DNA from: Candidatus Blastococcus massiliensis AP3
GTDB lineage: Bacteria > Actinomycetota > Actinomycetes > Mycobacteriales > Geodermatophilaceae
Assembly (NCBI RefSeq): GCF_000582785.1
Contig: NZ_HG931173.1
Coordinates: forward strand, 433,075 to 495,256
Direction of reading: 5' to 3'
DNA: 62,182 bases
Positions within the stretch are counted from its first letter, which is position 1, and the number at the start of each line of letters is the position of its first letter. Position numbers and translations under genes: made by a program. The notes under the pieces were generated by a model. It had not been told where the DNA came from. It ran no database searches and was given only the letters and a program-made list of their open reading frames with translations. Shown here in pieces: positions 53,764 through 62,182 of the stretch.

Positions 53764-54434
53764 ATGACCAAGCCGGTGACGGTCAACGAGGTCCTGGACG
53801 GGAGACCTTGCCAGACACCGACCGGCCGGACGAGCCGCGGGCGCTACGGGGATTCAGGGTTGTCCACGTCTTCGACATCAGCCAGACCGAGGGCGCACCG
53901 CTGCCCGAGATCCGCCCGCAGCTACTCACCGGCGACGCCCCCGCCGCGCTGTGGGGCGCGCTGGCCGCCCAGGTCACCGCGCCCGGCTTCACGCTGATAC
54001 GCGAGCACTGCGGAGACTCCAACGGACGGACCGACCCCACGACATGCGTGGTGCGGGTACGCGCGGATATCGCCGGGGCGCAGGCGGTGAAGACCCTCGC
54101 CCTCGAACTAGCCCACATTGAGTGCGGCCATACCGGCGACGCGTTCGACTCCACCGGCTGCCGGGGACGGGCCGAGGCCGAGGCCGAATCGGTCGCCTAC
54201 ATCGTCACCGCCTGGGCCGGGCTGGACTCCGGCGCCTACACCGTGCCCTACGTCGCCGGATGGTCTGGCGGAGACACGGCGATACTGCGCGCCGCGGCAG
54301 CGACCATCACTGCCGCCGCCGGTCGCATCCTCGCCCTCCTCGAGGACGACAACGGCGGGGAAGACCCGGCACCGACCAGCCAGGCCAACCAGCCCGACCT
54401 ACTCACCGCCGATGTCCTGCGCCGCGCGGTGTGA
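53764..54434 (+). pseudogene. ArdC-like / M78-type zincin, 5'-truncated
   Basis: From about 53830 the frame reads LRGFRVVHVFDISQTEGAPL, then LALELAHIECGHTGD and AEAEAESVAYIVTAWAGLDS, as in actinobacterial ArdC-like proteins carried on plasmids and ICEs (metallopeptidase-like proteins with an ssDNA-binding N-terminus). The N-terminal DNA-binding domain is absent, and the frame near the ATG at 53764 is different. The usual HExxH reads LELAH here, with Leu for the first His, so zinc catalysis is doubtful. It precedes a ParB remnant. Confidence 0.6.
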
Positions 54435-54833
54435 TGGTGGGTGCGGTCATGCTCGCCGTCCTCCCCGCCGCCCGCGCGGCCGCCGTCGAACCGGGGCTGT
54501 CCCCGGCTTGGACCGGCCTCCAGCTGCTGATCATGAGGCCGCCGCCAACCGGTGCCCGCTGGACATCGGCTCCCCCGCCCGCCCACCGCCGTCGCCCTGA
54601 TTGGCGCACTCGCCCGACTGGCCGCCGCCGACCTCGCCGTCGCCGTGGTCGTCCACCCCGCCCCGGACGGCTGGCAGCTACGGGCCGTCCTGCCCCAGCT
54701 GTCCGGGCGTCGCTGGTGGCCTTTTTGCGCCACCCGTACACCGCGGGCCGCGCTGTGACCGCGCACCGCGGCCCGCATCCCATCAAAACCGACACCGACA
54801 CCGACACCGACACCGAGCAAGGAGAACCCCGCC
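54434..54833 (+). pseudogene. Broken small ORF between ardC-like and parB-like genes
   Basis: The ATG at 54434 overlaps the ardC-like stop. Pieces in different frames (EPGLSPAWTGLQLLIM; LARLAAADLAVAVVVHPAPD; FLRHPYTAGRAVTAHRGPHP) may form one hypothetical gene with shifts. It ends with a GACACC hexamer repeat (about 54789-54816). Not recognised. Confidence 0.35.
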
Positions 54834-55960
54834 ATGACCGCCACTAACACCACCTCGACCACCACCGGCAGCGCGGTGGCCCTCGATACCGGCGCCGGCC
54901 GACCGTTCAGCAGGTCGACCCCCGCACGCTGCTGGTCGACGCCAACGTGCGCCGCGACGCCGGCGTCGACATAGACCTGGTCGCCAGCGTCCGTGACCTG
55001 GGCGTGCTGGTGCCGATCGTCGCCGTGCGTACCGCCGAGGGGCGGCTGCGGGTGCGGTTTGGGCACCGCCGCACCCTGGCCGCCATCGACGCCGCCCTGT
55101 CCACCGTGCCTGTCGTCGTCGCCGCCGACGAGGCTAGCGACGATGCCGCCGAGATTGAGCGGCTGGTCACCCAGTGGCCGAGAACGAGCACCGAGCCGGG
55201 TTGAGCACCGCCGAGCGGGTCGGCGTGATCGCCCAGCTCGCCGCGTTCGGGCTCAGTCCCACGCAGATCAGCAAGCGGACCCGGGCCAAGCGCGGCGGGG
55301 GTCACCGCCGCCGCCGCGGTGGCCGGGTCCTAGCTCGCGCAGGCCGCGACCGTCCGCTACGACTCTCTCGACCTGACCCAGGCCGCCACCGCCGCGGAGT
55401 TCGAGGACGACCCCGAGGCGGTCAAAGCGCTCGTGGTGGCCGCCAAGGGCGGGCAGTTCGACCACACCGCGCAGCGGCTGCGGGACGCCCGGGCCGAGGG
55501 CGCCGAGCGGCAGCGCGTAGTTGACCAGCTGCGGACGGCCGGCGCCCCGGTGATCGACCGCCCCGTCTCCGGTGATCCCGCCACCGACCTGCAGCGGCTC
55601 ACCGCGCCGGCGGAACCCAGCTGAGCGAGGACGCCCATCGGGGCTGCCCTGGGCACGCCGCCTACGTCTCCACCCTGGCCGGCTACGTCAGCCCCGGCGC
55701 CGAACTCCCGACCCACGCCGCCGACAACCCCGACGACCCGGACGACGGCGGCGACCCAGAGGACTGCGACGAGCCGCAGGAAGCCGACCCGGACGAGGCC
55801 TGCCCCGACGAGGTCGAGGAGAGGGGACGGAAGTCGCGGCCGGTGTGGCGATCCTGGATCGGCGCGCGCTACGTCTGCACCGACCCCGCCCGGTACGGCC
55901 ACCGCGACTGCGCCCACCGGAATCTGGTCTCGGCAGGTAATCCCAGAGCGGACTTGTCCC
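54834..55960 (+). pseudogene. ParB/Spo0J-like partition protein of mobile-element type, several frameshifts
   Basis: The ATG at 54834 begins MTATNTTSTTTGSAVALDTG. A second frame carries QQVDPRTLLVDANVRRDAGV and the ParB motif VRFGHRRTLAAIDAAL; a third has LSTAERVGVIAQLAAFGLSP with TQISKRTRAKR (HTH). Later frames give QAATAAEFEDDPEAVKALVV and, with Cys/His spacing, HRGCPGHAAYVSTLAGYV then ARYVCTDPARYGHRDCAH. At least four shifts break it. ParB-like proteins of this kind accompany ArdC-like genes on actinobacterial conjugative elements. Confidence 0.65.
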
Positions 55961-56416
55961 GCGCCGATGATAGCCAACTCTTGCGGAGGAGTGTTGAGGG
56001 AGCGCCTGTCTGGTCAAGCCGCTCGTACGGTTCACCCGCTTGCACCCACCGCCTGACAGCGCGGCGGGTACATGGGACATCGGGTCACCTCGTCGCGTGG
56101 CCGCGCCGGCCCTTGCCTGCCGTGAAGCGGTACACGGCGCGTAGCAGCCGACCGCCTGGTGACGCCCGCCCCCCACGCGGTGAGCGCATCGAGGGCGGTT
56201 CGGGCGCAGCGCGACGGCAGGGACTACGAACGCCTACCAGCACACTCCGAAGGGATGTTAAAGTCCGCCGCTCGGGCTGATGACCACCGTCTCGCGCCCG
56301 CGTCCAGCCGCCGTCCTTACAACCGGTACGCGCCGCCCACCGCCTTTCCAACACCTCGAGAGAGACCTGCCGCCGCCGGTTGCCGCCGGTGTCGACCGCT
56401 ACGACGGGAGATCGAA
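55961..56416. other. Gap upstream of the flavocytochrome gene
   Basis: About 450 bp without a recognisable gene; it includes the promoter region of the following reductase. Confidence 0.3.
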
Positions 56417-57730
56417 ATGATGCGGCAGGTCGCGGGCGGGATTTTGTGGGTCGGGCTGTTCGTCGGGATCTGCGTGGCGCCGCTGGTGTTCGCGCTGATC
56501 GGAACCGCCCGAGCCGGGCAGGGGTTCTGGACCGACTTCTCCGTCGCACTCGGGTTCGTCGGGCTGGCGCTGCTGGGGATCCAATTCGCACTAGTGGCAC
56601 GGGTGCGGTCCGTCTCCGAGCCGTTCGGGACCGACGCGGTGATCCAGTTCCATCGGCAGGTTGGCGGCGTCGGACTGGTGTTCGTCCTGACTCACGTGGC
56701 GCTCTCCGCGCAGTGGAGCGAGCTGGTCCGCTTCGACGTGAGTGACACCCCGGCACGGGTGTGGTTTGGTGCGGCGGGAGCCTCCGCGCTCCTCCTGCTC
56801 GTCGCCTCCTCGCTGTGGCGCCGCCGGCTCCGGCTCTCCTACGAGATGTGGCAACGAGTGCACGCGGCCTTGGCTGTGGTTGCGGTCCTCGCCGCGGTCA
56901 CTCACGTCCTGCTGGTCAGCTACTACGTCGATAGTCTCTGGAAACGAGCGCTGTGGATGGTCATGTCAGCGGCGTTCCTCGGGTTGCTGGTGTGGGTGCG
57001 GCTGCTGCGACCGCTGCGGCTGCGACGACGGCCGTGGACCGTGCATCGCGTGGTACCCGAGCGGGGTACCACCACCGTCCTCCAGCTGCGCCCGGTCGGA
57101 CACCCTGGGTTGCGGTTCGAGCCGGGACAGTTCGCCTGGTTCAGCATCGGGCGCTCACCTTTCCACCTCACGTCCCATCCCTTCTCGTTCTGTTCCAGCG
57201 CCGAGTCCGAAGGGCAGATCGCCGTCGCGATCAAGGCGGCCGGCGATTTCACCTCCACCGTCAGGGACGTCGAGCCCGGCACCACTGTCTACGTGGACGG
57301 TCCCCACGGGGTGTTCTCCATCGACCAATACGAAGGCGCCGGATACTGCTTCCTCGCCGGCGGCGTCGGCGTCGCCCCGATCGTGAGCATGCTGGGCACT
57401 CTCGCCGATCGCGGTGATGCCCGACCGGTCGTCCTCTTCTCGGCGCACGGGTCCTGGGACTCCGTTCCGCTACGAGACGAGGTCGAGGCATTGACGAGAC
57501 GGCTCGATCTACGGGTCGTACATGTACTCAACCAGCCGCCGCCGGAGTGGACCGGGGAGACCGGCTACATCTCAGCAGAGGTGCTGCGACGGCACCTACC
57601 GTCCCGCTACGACCGGTTCCAGTTCTTCATTTGCGGGCCGAACCCGATGCTCGACGCCATGGAGGACCTGCTGAATCAACTCGGCGTCCCCCTCGACCGC
57701 ATCCACACCGAACGTTTCGCCTGGGTCTGA
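56417..57730 (+). CDS. Ferric reductase-like flavocytochrome (membrane heme domain plus FAD/NADPH domain)
   Basis: A 437-residue protein. The first ~200 residues hold six membrane segments with paired His for heme (FHRQVGGVGLVFVLTH; QRVHAALAVVAVLAAVTH). The C-terminal half is an FNR-type reductase: HPFSFCSS (~residue 254) for FAD, GPHGVFSI, FLAGGVGVAPIVSML (~313) for NAD(P)H, and CGPNPMLDAMEDL near the end. It should carry electrons from NAD(P)H across the membrane to ferric iron or oxygen. ATG 56417 follows GGGAG by 6 nt; the open frame upstream is non-coding. Confidence 0.88.
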   Translation: MMRQVAGGILWVGLFVGICVAPLVFALIGTARAGQGFWTDFSVALGFVGLALLGIQFALVARVRSVSEPFGTDAVIQFHRQVGGVGLVFVLTHVALSAQWSELVRFDVSDTPARVWFGAAGASALLLLVASSLWRRRLRLSYEMWQRVHAALAVVAVLAAVTHVLLVSYYVDSLWKRALWMVMSAAFLGLLVWVRLLRPLRLRRRPWTVHRVVPERGTTTVLQLRPVGHPGLRFEPGQFAWFSIGRSPFHLTSHPFSFCSSAESEGQIAVAIKAAGDFTSTVRDVEPGTTVYVDGPHGVFSIDQYEGAGYCFLAGGVGVAPIVSMLGTLADRGDARPVVLFSAHGSWDSVPLRDEVEALTRRLDLRVVHVLNQPPPEWTGETGYISAEVLRRHLPSRYDRFQFFICGPNPMLDAMEDLLNQLGVPLDRIHTERFAWV

Positions 57731-57760
57731 CCGACCCGTTCAACACCTCGGGAGCGCCCC

Positions 57761-57850
57761 ATGCGTCACGTCGTCATGACCCGTATCGCAGTGCTGACCA
57801 GTGCGCTGCTTCTCCTTGCCTGTCTTACGTTCGCGGCCATCCAGAACTGA
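57761..57850 (+). CDS. Putative 29-residue membrane peptide
   Basis: ATG after GGGAGCG; the peptide is a basic start (MRHVVMTR) then one hydrophobic segment (IAVLTSALLLLACLTFAAIQ). It lies 30 bp after the flavocytochrome gene and could be a small accessory subunit. Too short to test by composition. Confidence 0.4.
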   Translation: MRHVVMTRIAVLTSALLLLACLTFAAIQN

Positions 57851-57900
57851 ACGCTGGCACCAACTCCTGGGCATGTCCGTTCTCGTGAAGGAGGCCTCGC

Positions 57901-58263
57901 ATGCAGCAGCCGCGGAACCTGAAGATCGAAATACTCGACCGCGTGGCACTGGACAACCTGCTCGGCTTGATCGACAACGCTGCGACTCAGCCCGGCGCCG
58001 CGGAGCGAGTGGAGCACTGGCGGGCGACTCACGGTCACGAGCACGCCCCCTGGGAATCCCGGTCGTTCGTGGTCGTCGGCAAAGTTCTGATGTTCGTCCA
58101 TCCTTGCCCTGACGGGGTGCTGCTGCCGTTCGCCGCCTACCCCGATGGCACCATCAAGGTGTACACCGACGCAGCCCACGCCGGGGAGAGCTTCTACCGC
58201 GACCCCCCAAGCGAGGCGAATACCGTTGGCTTCACTGACAGCGGCAGCACCGGGGAGGCATGA
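57901..58263 (+). CDS. Hypothetical protein
   Basis: A 120-residue soluble protein (LKIEILDRVALDNLLGLIDN, SFVVVGKVLMFVHPCPDG). The ATG has AAGGAGG 8 nt upstream, the best site in this area, and the gene follows the 29-residue peptide by 50 bp, so all three may form one operon. No family recognised. Confidence 0.65.
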   Translation: MQQPRNLKIEILDRVALDNLLGLIDNAATQPGAAERVEHWRATHGHEHAPWESRSFVVVGKVLMFVHPCPDGVLLPFAAYPDGTIKVYTDAAHAGESFYRDPPSEANTVGFTDSGSTGEA

Positions 58264-58307
58264 ACGGGACTGCCCAGACTTCAGTTGACTCGGTTCGGTA
58301 GGGGCAA

Positions 58308-59020
58308 TCAGGCCGCGGGAGCGGCCTGAGTCAGTGTCTCGAACTCGATGGGGGTCATGCGGCCGAGGGCGTCTTGGCGCCGGCGGCGGTGATAGGTCTT
58401 CTCGAAGACGATCGCCAGGCGCAGTTGCTCGCGGCTGGTCCAGCGCTGGCGGTTGAGGACGTTCTTCTGCAGCAGGCTGAAGAAGGACTCCATGGCGGCG
58501 TTGTCAGCACACGCTCCGACTCGGCCCATCGAGCCGCGCAGCTGAGCGTCGCGCAGCGCCCGGACGTAGGCGTGCGAACGGAATTGGCTGCCCCGGTCTG
58601 AGTGCATGATCGCTCCGACTGGGCCTCGTAGGGCGATGGCGTTGCGGAGCGCGTTGACCGCCAGCTCGGAGGTCATTCGGGTGTCGATGGAGTAGCCGAC
58701 GATGCGCTTGGAGCTGGCGTCCTTGATGGCGCAGAGGTAGAGCTTGCCCTCGGCGGTGGGGTGTTCGGTGATGTCGGTCAGCCACAGCTGGTTGGGACGC
58801 TCGGCGGTGAACTCGCGGCGCACGAGGTCGTCGTGCACCGGCGGTCCGGGCTTGCGGTTCAGGCCGCGCTTACGCGAATGCACCGACCACAGCCGCTGCG
58901 ACGAGCAGAGCCGGTTGACCCGGTTGCGCGAGGCCCGCACGCCCTGATCGGCAAGCTCGTCGGCGATGAACCGGTAACCGAACTCCGGATCATCGGCGTC
59001 GATGCCCGCTCCCGCCTCGG
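58308..59020 (-). pseudogene. IS3-family transposase (OrfB), 5'-truncated
   Basis: Minus strand, reading GYRFIADELADQGVRASRNR, LWLTDITEHPTAEGKLYLCA (first Asp), MHSDRGSQFRSHAYVRAL (second Asp) and ADNAAMESFFSLLQKNVLNR (Glu) to the stop at 58308. The DDE catalytic set is present, but the N-terminal HTH part and OrfA are missing: the homology stops near 59020. No inverted repeat is seen on the truncated side. Confidence 0.8.
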
Positions 59021-59800
59021 AGACCCCGGACGCCTAGCTTCTCGCCCACGTGTGCGCTGGACCCCGTCAGGGCCGGTGGACGGTCGAGCAATGGTGGGCC
59101 ACGGCGAGAAGCTGGAGTACCTGCCGAAGGCGAGCTCGCCTCCATTGGACCGCGGAGTCGGACCATCGAGGAAGGCGCAAACCCATCTACTTCTGCCGGT
59201 TCAGGAATGAGAAGGGGTGGGATCGGAGCGCCGGGCACTTGTCGCTTCGGGCGCGACCAGATCACGCAGACAGCGTCTGCTCGTTGGATGCGCCCGCGAG
59301 GACGATGCACTCCCCCGGCACGACGGCCAGGTCCTGGACACCCCGCGGCTCCCACACCGACAGTGAGTGGCGGTGACGGCGGGATCGACGGTCGCTGGTC
59401 GTCTCCCGGCGTACAATCGCACAGCCGACCCCTTGACACCTTGGTTTGCACTCCACGGCGTCCAGGTCGAGGCTCCAACCGACCGGTCCTCGCCCCCCGG
59501 CGGCCGACGTCGAGTGCGTGGAGGAGGCGGACATGCGCGCTGGACACGGCGTCCCGTGCCTCCACCGCAAGCTTCTGACCGACGCCGTCCTGCGGCTGCT
59601 GGATGCGTTCGCCGAGAGCTATGACCCCGACAGCGCGAAGGAGTCCCGGCGGGCACTCCGCCGGTCCCCTCCCGGCCCGGGATCGCCGCCGCCGACCGCG
59701 GACACCGGTCCCGGAAGCCCGACCGTGAGGTCCGTCGGCTCCGCTCGGCAACGGCGGACCTCATCGCCCGAGCGACCCTGCGCGGGGGCCCGGGTCCTCG
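59021..59800. other. Gap without intact genes
   Basis: About 780 bp. A frame near 59520-59640 (GHGVPCLHRKLLTDAVLRLL, DAFAESYDPDSAKESRR) may be part of a lost gene. Nothing else supported. Confidence 0.3.
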
Positions 59801-60062
59801 TGCCCCGACCTGGCCGACACGTCCCCGCGGAAGTGGCCGCAGTTGGGCACCGATGCCCGCCCGGCATCGAGGGGTCCTCGCCTTCCCGCTGCAGGTCGGC
59901 GGTATCCGCCCCGGCGCGCCCCACCTCTACCGGAGCACCGTCGGCGAGCTGTCCCGAGCGAAACCCGTCGACGCGGTGACGTTCGCCGACGTCGGTACCC
60001 GACTCCGCTGGGGACCGAAGGCCGCCCAGGACACCGCCCCGCCAATCGGCTCCACGCTCAGT
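59800..60062 (+). pseudogene. GAF-domain (ANTAR-type regulator) remnant
   Basis: GVLAFPLQVGGIRPGAPHLY then RSTVGELSRAKPVDAVTFAD fits the second half of GAF domains in actinobacterial GAF-ANTAR regulators. The preceding part (PDLADTSPRKWPQLGTD) is in another frame, and the ANTAR end is absent. Confidence 0.45.
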
Positions 60063-60160
60063 AGCCGATCGTGGCGCACCGGCCGAGGCCGGGGCAGCGC
60101 CACGAGTGACCGCCACCGCCCCCTTCCGGAACCCTGTGCGTCCATCCCACGGATCCGGGG

Positions 60161-61276
60161 GTGGCGGTGACCATGTCGCCGCCCGCCGATCGTCCACAGA
60201 GCCACGATGGCTCAGGCTCTTCGCGGCCCACCGGGCGGTTGCGTACGCACAGCGCTGGAGCGCCGCTGGGCCGGGTCAGTGTCGGGCGGGTCGTCCTGTT
60301 GCTGCTCTTCGGGGTCTCGCTGTACCTGCTGGCGCCGCAGGTCGCCGACATGCTCGCGTCCTGGCCGCAGCTGTCCGACATCGCACCGTGGTGGTTCGCC
60401 GCGGTCGCCACGGGGCAGGTGCTCAGCGTCGCCTGCCTGGTCCTGCTCCAGCGGATGGCGCTGCGCACCTCGAGCTGGTTCCCGGTCACCACCTCCCAGG
60501 TGGCGAGCAACGCGTTCAGCCGCATCGTGCCCGGCGGCGCAGCCGCAGGAGCCACGCTGCAGTTTCGAATGCTGGGCCACGCCGGCATCGACGCCCCCAC
60601 TGCGGTCACCGGGCTGGCCGCCTTTTCTCTGCTGCAGACCGCCAGCGTGCTGGCGTTGCCGGTCCTGGCCCTGCCTGCGCTGATCGCCGGCGTCTACGTG
60701 CCGCACGCCCTGCTCCAGTCCGCGGTGCTCGGTGGGGTCGCCTTCGCCCTGGTCGTCGCCGTCGGCGCCGTACTCATGACCGCCGACCGGTCCTTGACCG
60801 CACTGGCTCGGGCCGCGCAGTCGCTGCACAACCGCGTGGCGAAGCGCCGCCCGCCGGTGACGGGGTTGCCGCAGCGACTTCTCGACGAGCGCAACGCCGT
60901 GCGCTCGTTCCTCGGCAGCGGCTGGTGGAAGGCGCTGCTGGCCACCGCCGGCAAGCTCGGTTTCGACTACCTGTCGCTGCTGGCTGCCCTCGCGGCCACC
61001 GGCAGCCGTCCCCACCCTTCGCTGGTGCTGCTCGCCTTCGCGTCGGCTCTGTTGCTCGGCATGATCCCCATCACCCCCGGCGGCCTCGGGTTCGTCGAAG
61101 CCGGCCTGTACGGAACCCTCACCCTTGCCGGCGTCGCCACCGGGGACGCGCTCCTTGCCACGCTGGTCTACCGGCTGGCCTCCTACTGGCTGCCCATCCT
61201 CGCCGGACCGATCGCCTACGTGCTCTTCCGCCGACGCTACGGCTCGATGCGCTCCACGACCGGGGGTGAGACTTGA
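60161..61276 (+). CDS. YbhN/UPF0104-like membrane protein (lysylphosphatidylglycerol synthase TM region family)
   Basis: A protein of about 370 residues with a disordered N-terminus and eight hydrophobic segments. It has SNAFSRIVPGGAAAGATLQF, GKLGFDYLSLLAALAATGSR and the family motif MIPITPGGLGFVEAGLYGTL. This region resembles the flippase half of MprF, without the synthase half, and probably moves a lipid or polyprenyl substrate. GTG 60161, GTG 60167 and ATG 60173 are all possible starts. Confidence 0.8.
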   Translation: MAVTMSPPADRPQSHDGSGSSRPTGRLRTHSAGAPLGRVSVGRVVLLLLFGVSLYLLAPQVADMLASWPQLSDIAPWWFAAVATGQVLSVACLVLLQRMALRTSSWFPVTTSQVASNAFSRIVPGGAAAGATLQFRMLGHAGIDAPTAVTGLAAFSLLQTASVLALPVLALPALIAGVYVPHALLQSAVLGGVAFALVVAVGAVLMTADRSLTALARAAQSLHNRVAKRRPPVTGLPQRLLDERNAVRSFLGSGWWKALLATAGKLGFDYLSLLAALAATGSRPHPSLVLLAFASALLLGMIPITPGGLGFVEAGLYGTLTLAGVATGDALLATLVYRLASYWLPILAGPIAYVLFRRRYGSMRSTTGGET

Positions 61277-61499
61277 ACGGCGTGGGGGTGGCGCAGGCGG
61301 CGGGGCTCGGGCGTCGGGATGGCGGCCGCGGTTGACGCCCGTAAGGTCGGCCGGCGCCGTGTGCAGCCGGTCGGTGACGTCCACGGCGGCCGGCGTGCCG
61401 CCCACATGCCGCCATGTCCCTTCATCGGATGGAGTGGCTCGCGCGTCGGAGGGTCTCGACGCTGCCCTCGAACGCCTCACGTTCCGGCTCGGTCATCTG

Positions 61500-61932
61500 C
61501 GGGTGGTGCATCTGCTGAACCCAGTGGCGACCCAGTACCGCCAGCGGCGAGAGCGTCCACCCCGTGGTCGGGCTCGTCCGCGGCCACGGAGAAGATGGAC
61601 CGTCGGCGTCGAGCGGTCGTTTCTGCCCTGGCGGTGGCGGGCGCCGCGGTCGGGTCGGTTGGTCTCGACCAAGCGGTGGCCGTGCTCGCGTAGCTGGCGC
61701 ACCCGGCCGGCGTCCCAGCTGCCGATTCCCTCGATGCCGAGGGCGTGGATCCGGCCGAACTACCGTGCCCATGACTCGAGCTGCCGGTAGCACTGCGGCG
61801 TGGTCGGGATCGTGGTGGTGCCGAGATTCCGTCCGAGCTGATCCAGCGCGACGGCCACGTGGATGTCGTCATGGATGTCGACGCCGACAGTGACGATCCG
61901 CTCTCCAGCGGTGCGAGCGTGGGCTGTGCCAT
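61500..61932 (-). pseudogene. IS110-family transposase remnant
   Basis: Minus strand: IVTVGVDIHDDIHVAVALDQ with LGRNLGTTTIPTTPQCYRQL, a TAG stop at about 61762, FGRIHALGIEGIGSWDAGRV and REHGHRLVETNRPDR. This is the N-terminal RuvC-like (DEDD) part of IS110 transposases, with the first Asp in VGVDIH. It has frame changes, a nonsense codon and no C-terminal domain. Confidence 0.7.
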
Positions 61933-62182
61933 TTGCTGCTCCATCAGGCGGCGGTGATGCAGCACCGGGTGGGGGCAGCGGACAGAACTGCGCTGGGATC
62001 TCTGGCCAGGCTCCTATCAGGTCACCCCGCTCTCGCCCGGCGCTGGTGACAAGCGTGCTTCCCCGGGCGGTTGACAATTCGGCGACAAGGCACCCGCCGG
62101 GCCGGTTGATCTACGGGTCAGGCCGCCCGGAGAAGCACGTCCATACCCTCGCAGTTGGTCTGTGGCCGGCGGACTTGGGGGG
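61933..62182. other. Window end, no gene seen
   Basis: About 250 bp upstream of the IS110 remnant; probably its left flank. No inverted repeat identified. Confidence 0.3.

Overview
The window is high-GC DNA with actinobacterial features: GTG starts, 4-bp GTGA/ATGA stop-start overlaps, a fabD-fabH-acpP-fabF-accD locus, a DUF3145 gene, a mycothiol-type DinB protein and a c-di-AMP riboswitch in front of an M23 peptidase. The gene content suggests Geodermatophilaceae (Blastococcus, Modestobacter or Geodermatophilus) or a close relative. This is inference from family content, not a database result.

Layout. 1-11.6 kb is intact chromosomal backbone: a PucR/FasR-like regulator fragment, the type II fatty-acid synthesis locus, DUF3145, a GGDEF protein, a DinB/maleylpyruvate-isomerase-like protein, a VTT membrane protein, a riboswitch-controlled M23 peptidase and tRNA-Met(CAU). 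A tyrosine integrase sits 69 bp after the tRNA, and from there on the sequence looks accessory. 13.4-21.7 kb is decayed: ZIP and CDF metal transporters, remnants of a DUF1116 / carbamate kinase / cysteine hydrolase / permease nitrogen-catabolic cluster, and the 3' half of an isocitrate dehydrogenase gene. 22-31 kb is intact: a lipoprotein, a Ca/Na antiporter and an eight-gene Mrp-like cation/proton antiporter operon with three large antiporter-like subunits. 31.3-32.6 kb is a dead IS. 34-43 kb holds TerC, an acyltransferase, a P-type ATPase and a glycerophosphodiesterase. 45.7-62 kb is again mosaic: an ECF sigma gene split by an IS5 element, a UPF0182 pseudogene, STAS, ArdC-like and ParB remnants, IS3 and IS110 fragments, with intact islands (a DUF1269 protein, a flavocytochrome reductase, a YbhN-like protein).

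The most striking element is a two-gene module present four times (near 15-16.8, 32.6-34.3, 44-45.7 and 48.1-49.8 kb). Each has a TTGC(N2)-TAnnnT type promoter, a conserved structured leader of about 120 nt, a ~140-residue alpha/beta protein and, overlapping it by 4 bp, a ~361-residue protein resembling bacterial archaeo-eukaryotic release factor (baeRF) family 3. The leaders share GGGGAGTR near the 5' end and AGACCTCG 87-91 nt downstream, with two hairpins supported by compensatory changes between copies. These features resemble the manganese-sensing yybP-ykoY riboswitch class. In copy A the genes downstream on the same strand are a CDF and a ZIP metal transporter; in copy B the next gene is TerC. 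This supports a metal (Mn) stress regulon that couples a ribosome-rescue-like protein to metal transport. The riboswitch class and the function are inference; the repeated architecture and the covariation are visible in the sequence.

Frame breaks are concentrated in accessory segments, while more than 25 kb of other genes are unbroken. Several broken genes also carry deletions or IS insertions, so genuine decay is more likely than uniform sequencing error, although single-base homopolymer errors cannot be excluded in individual cases.
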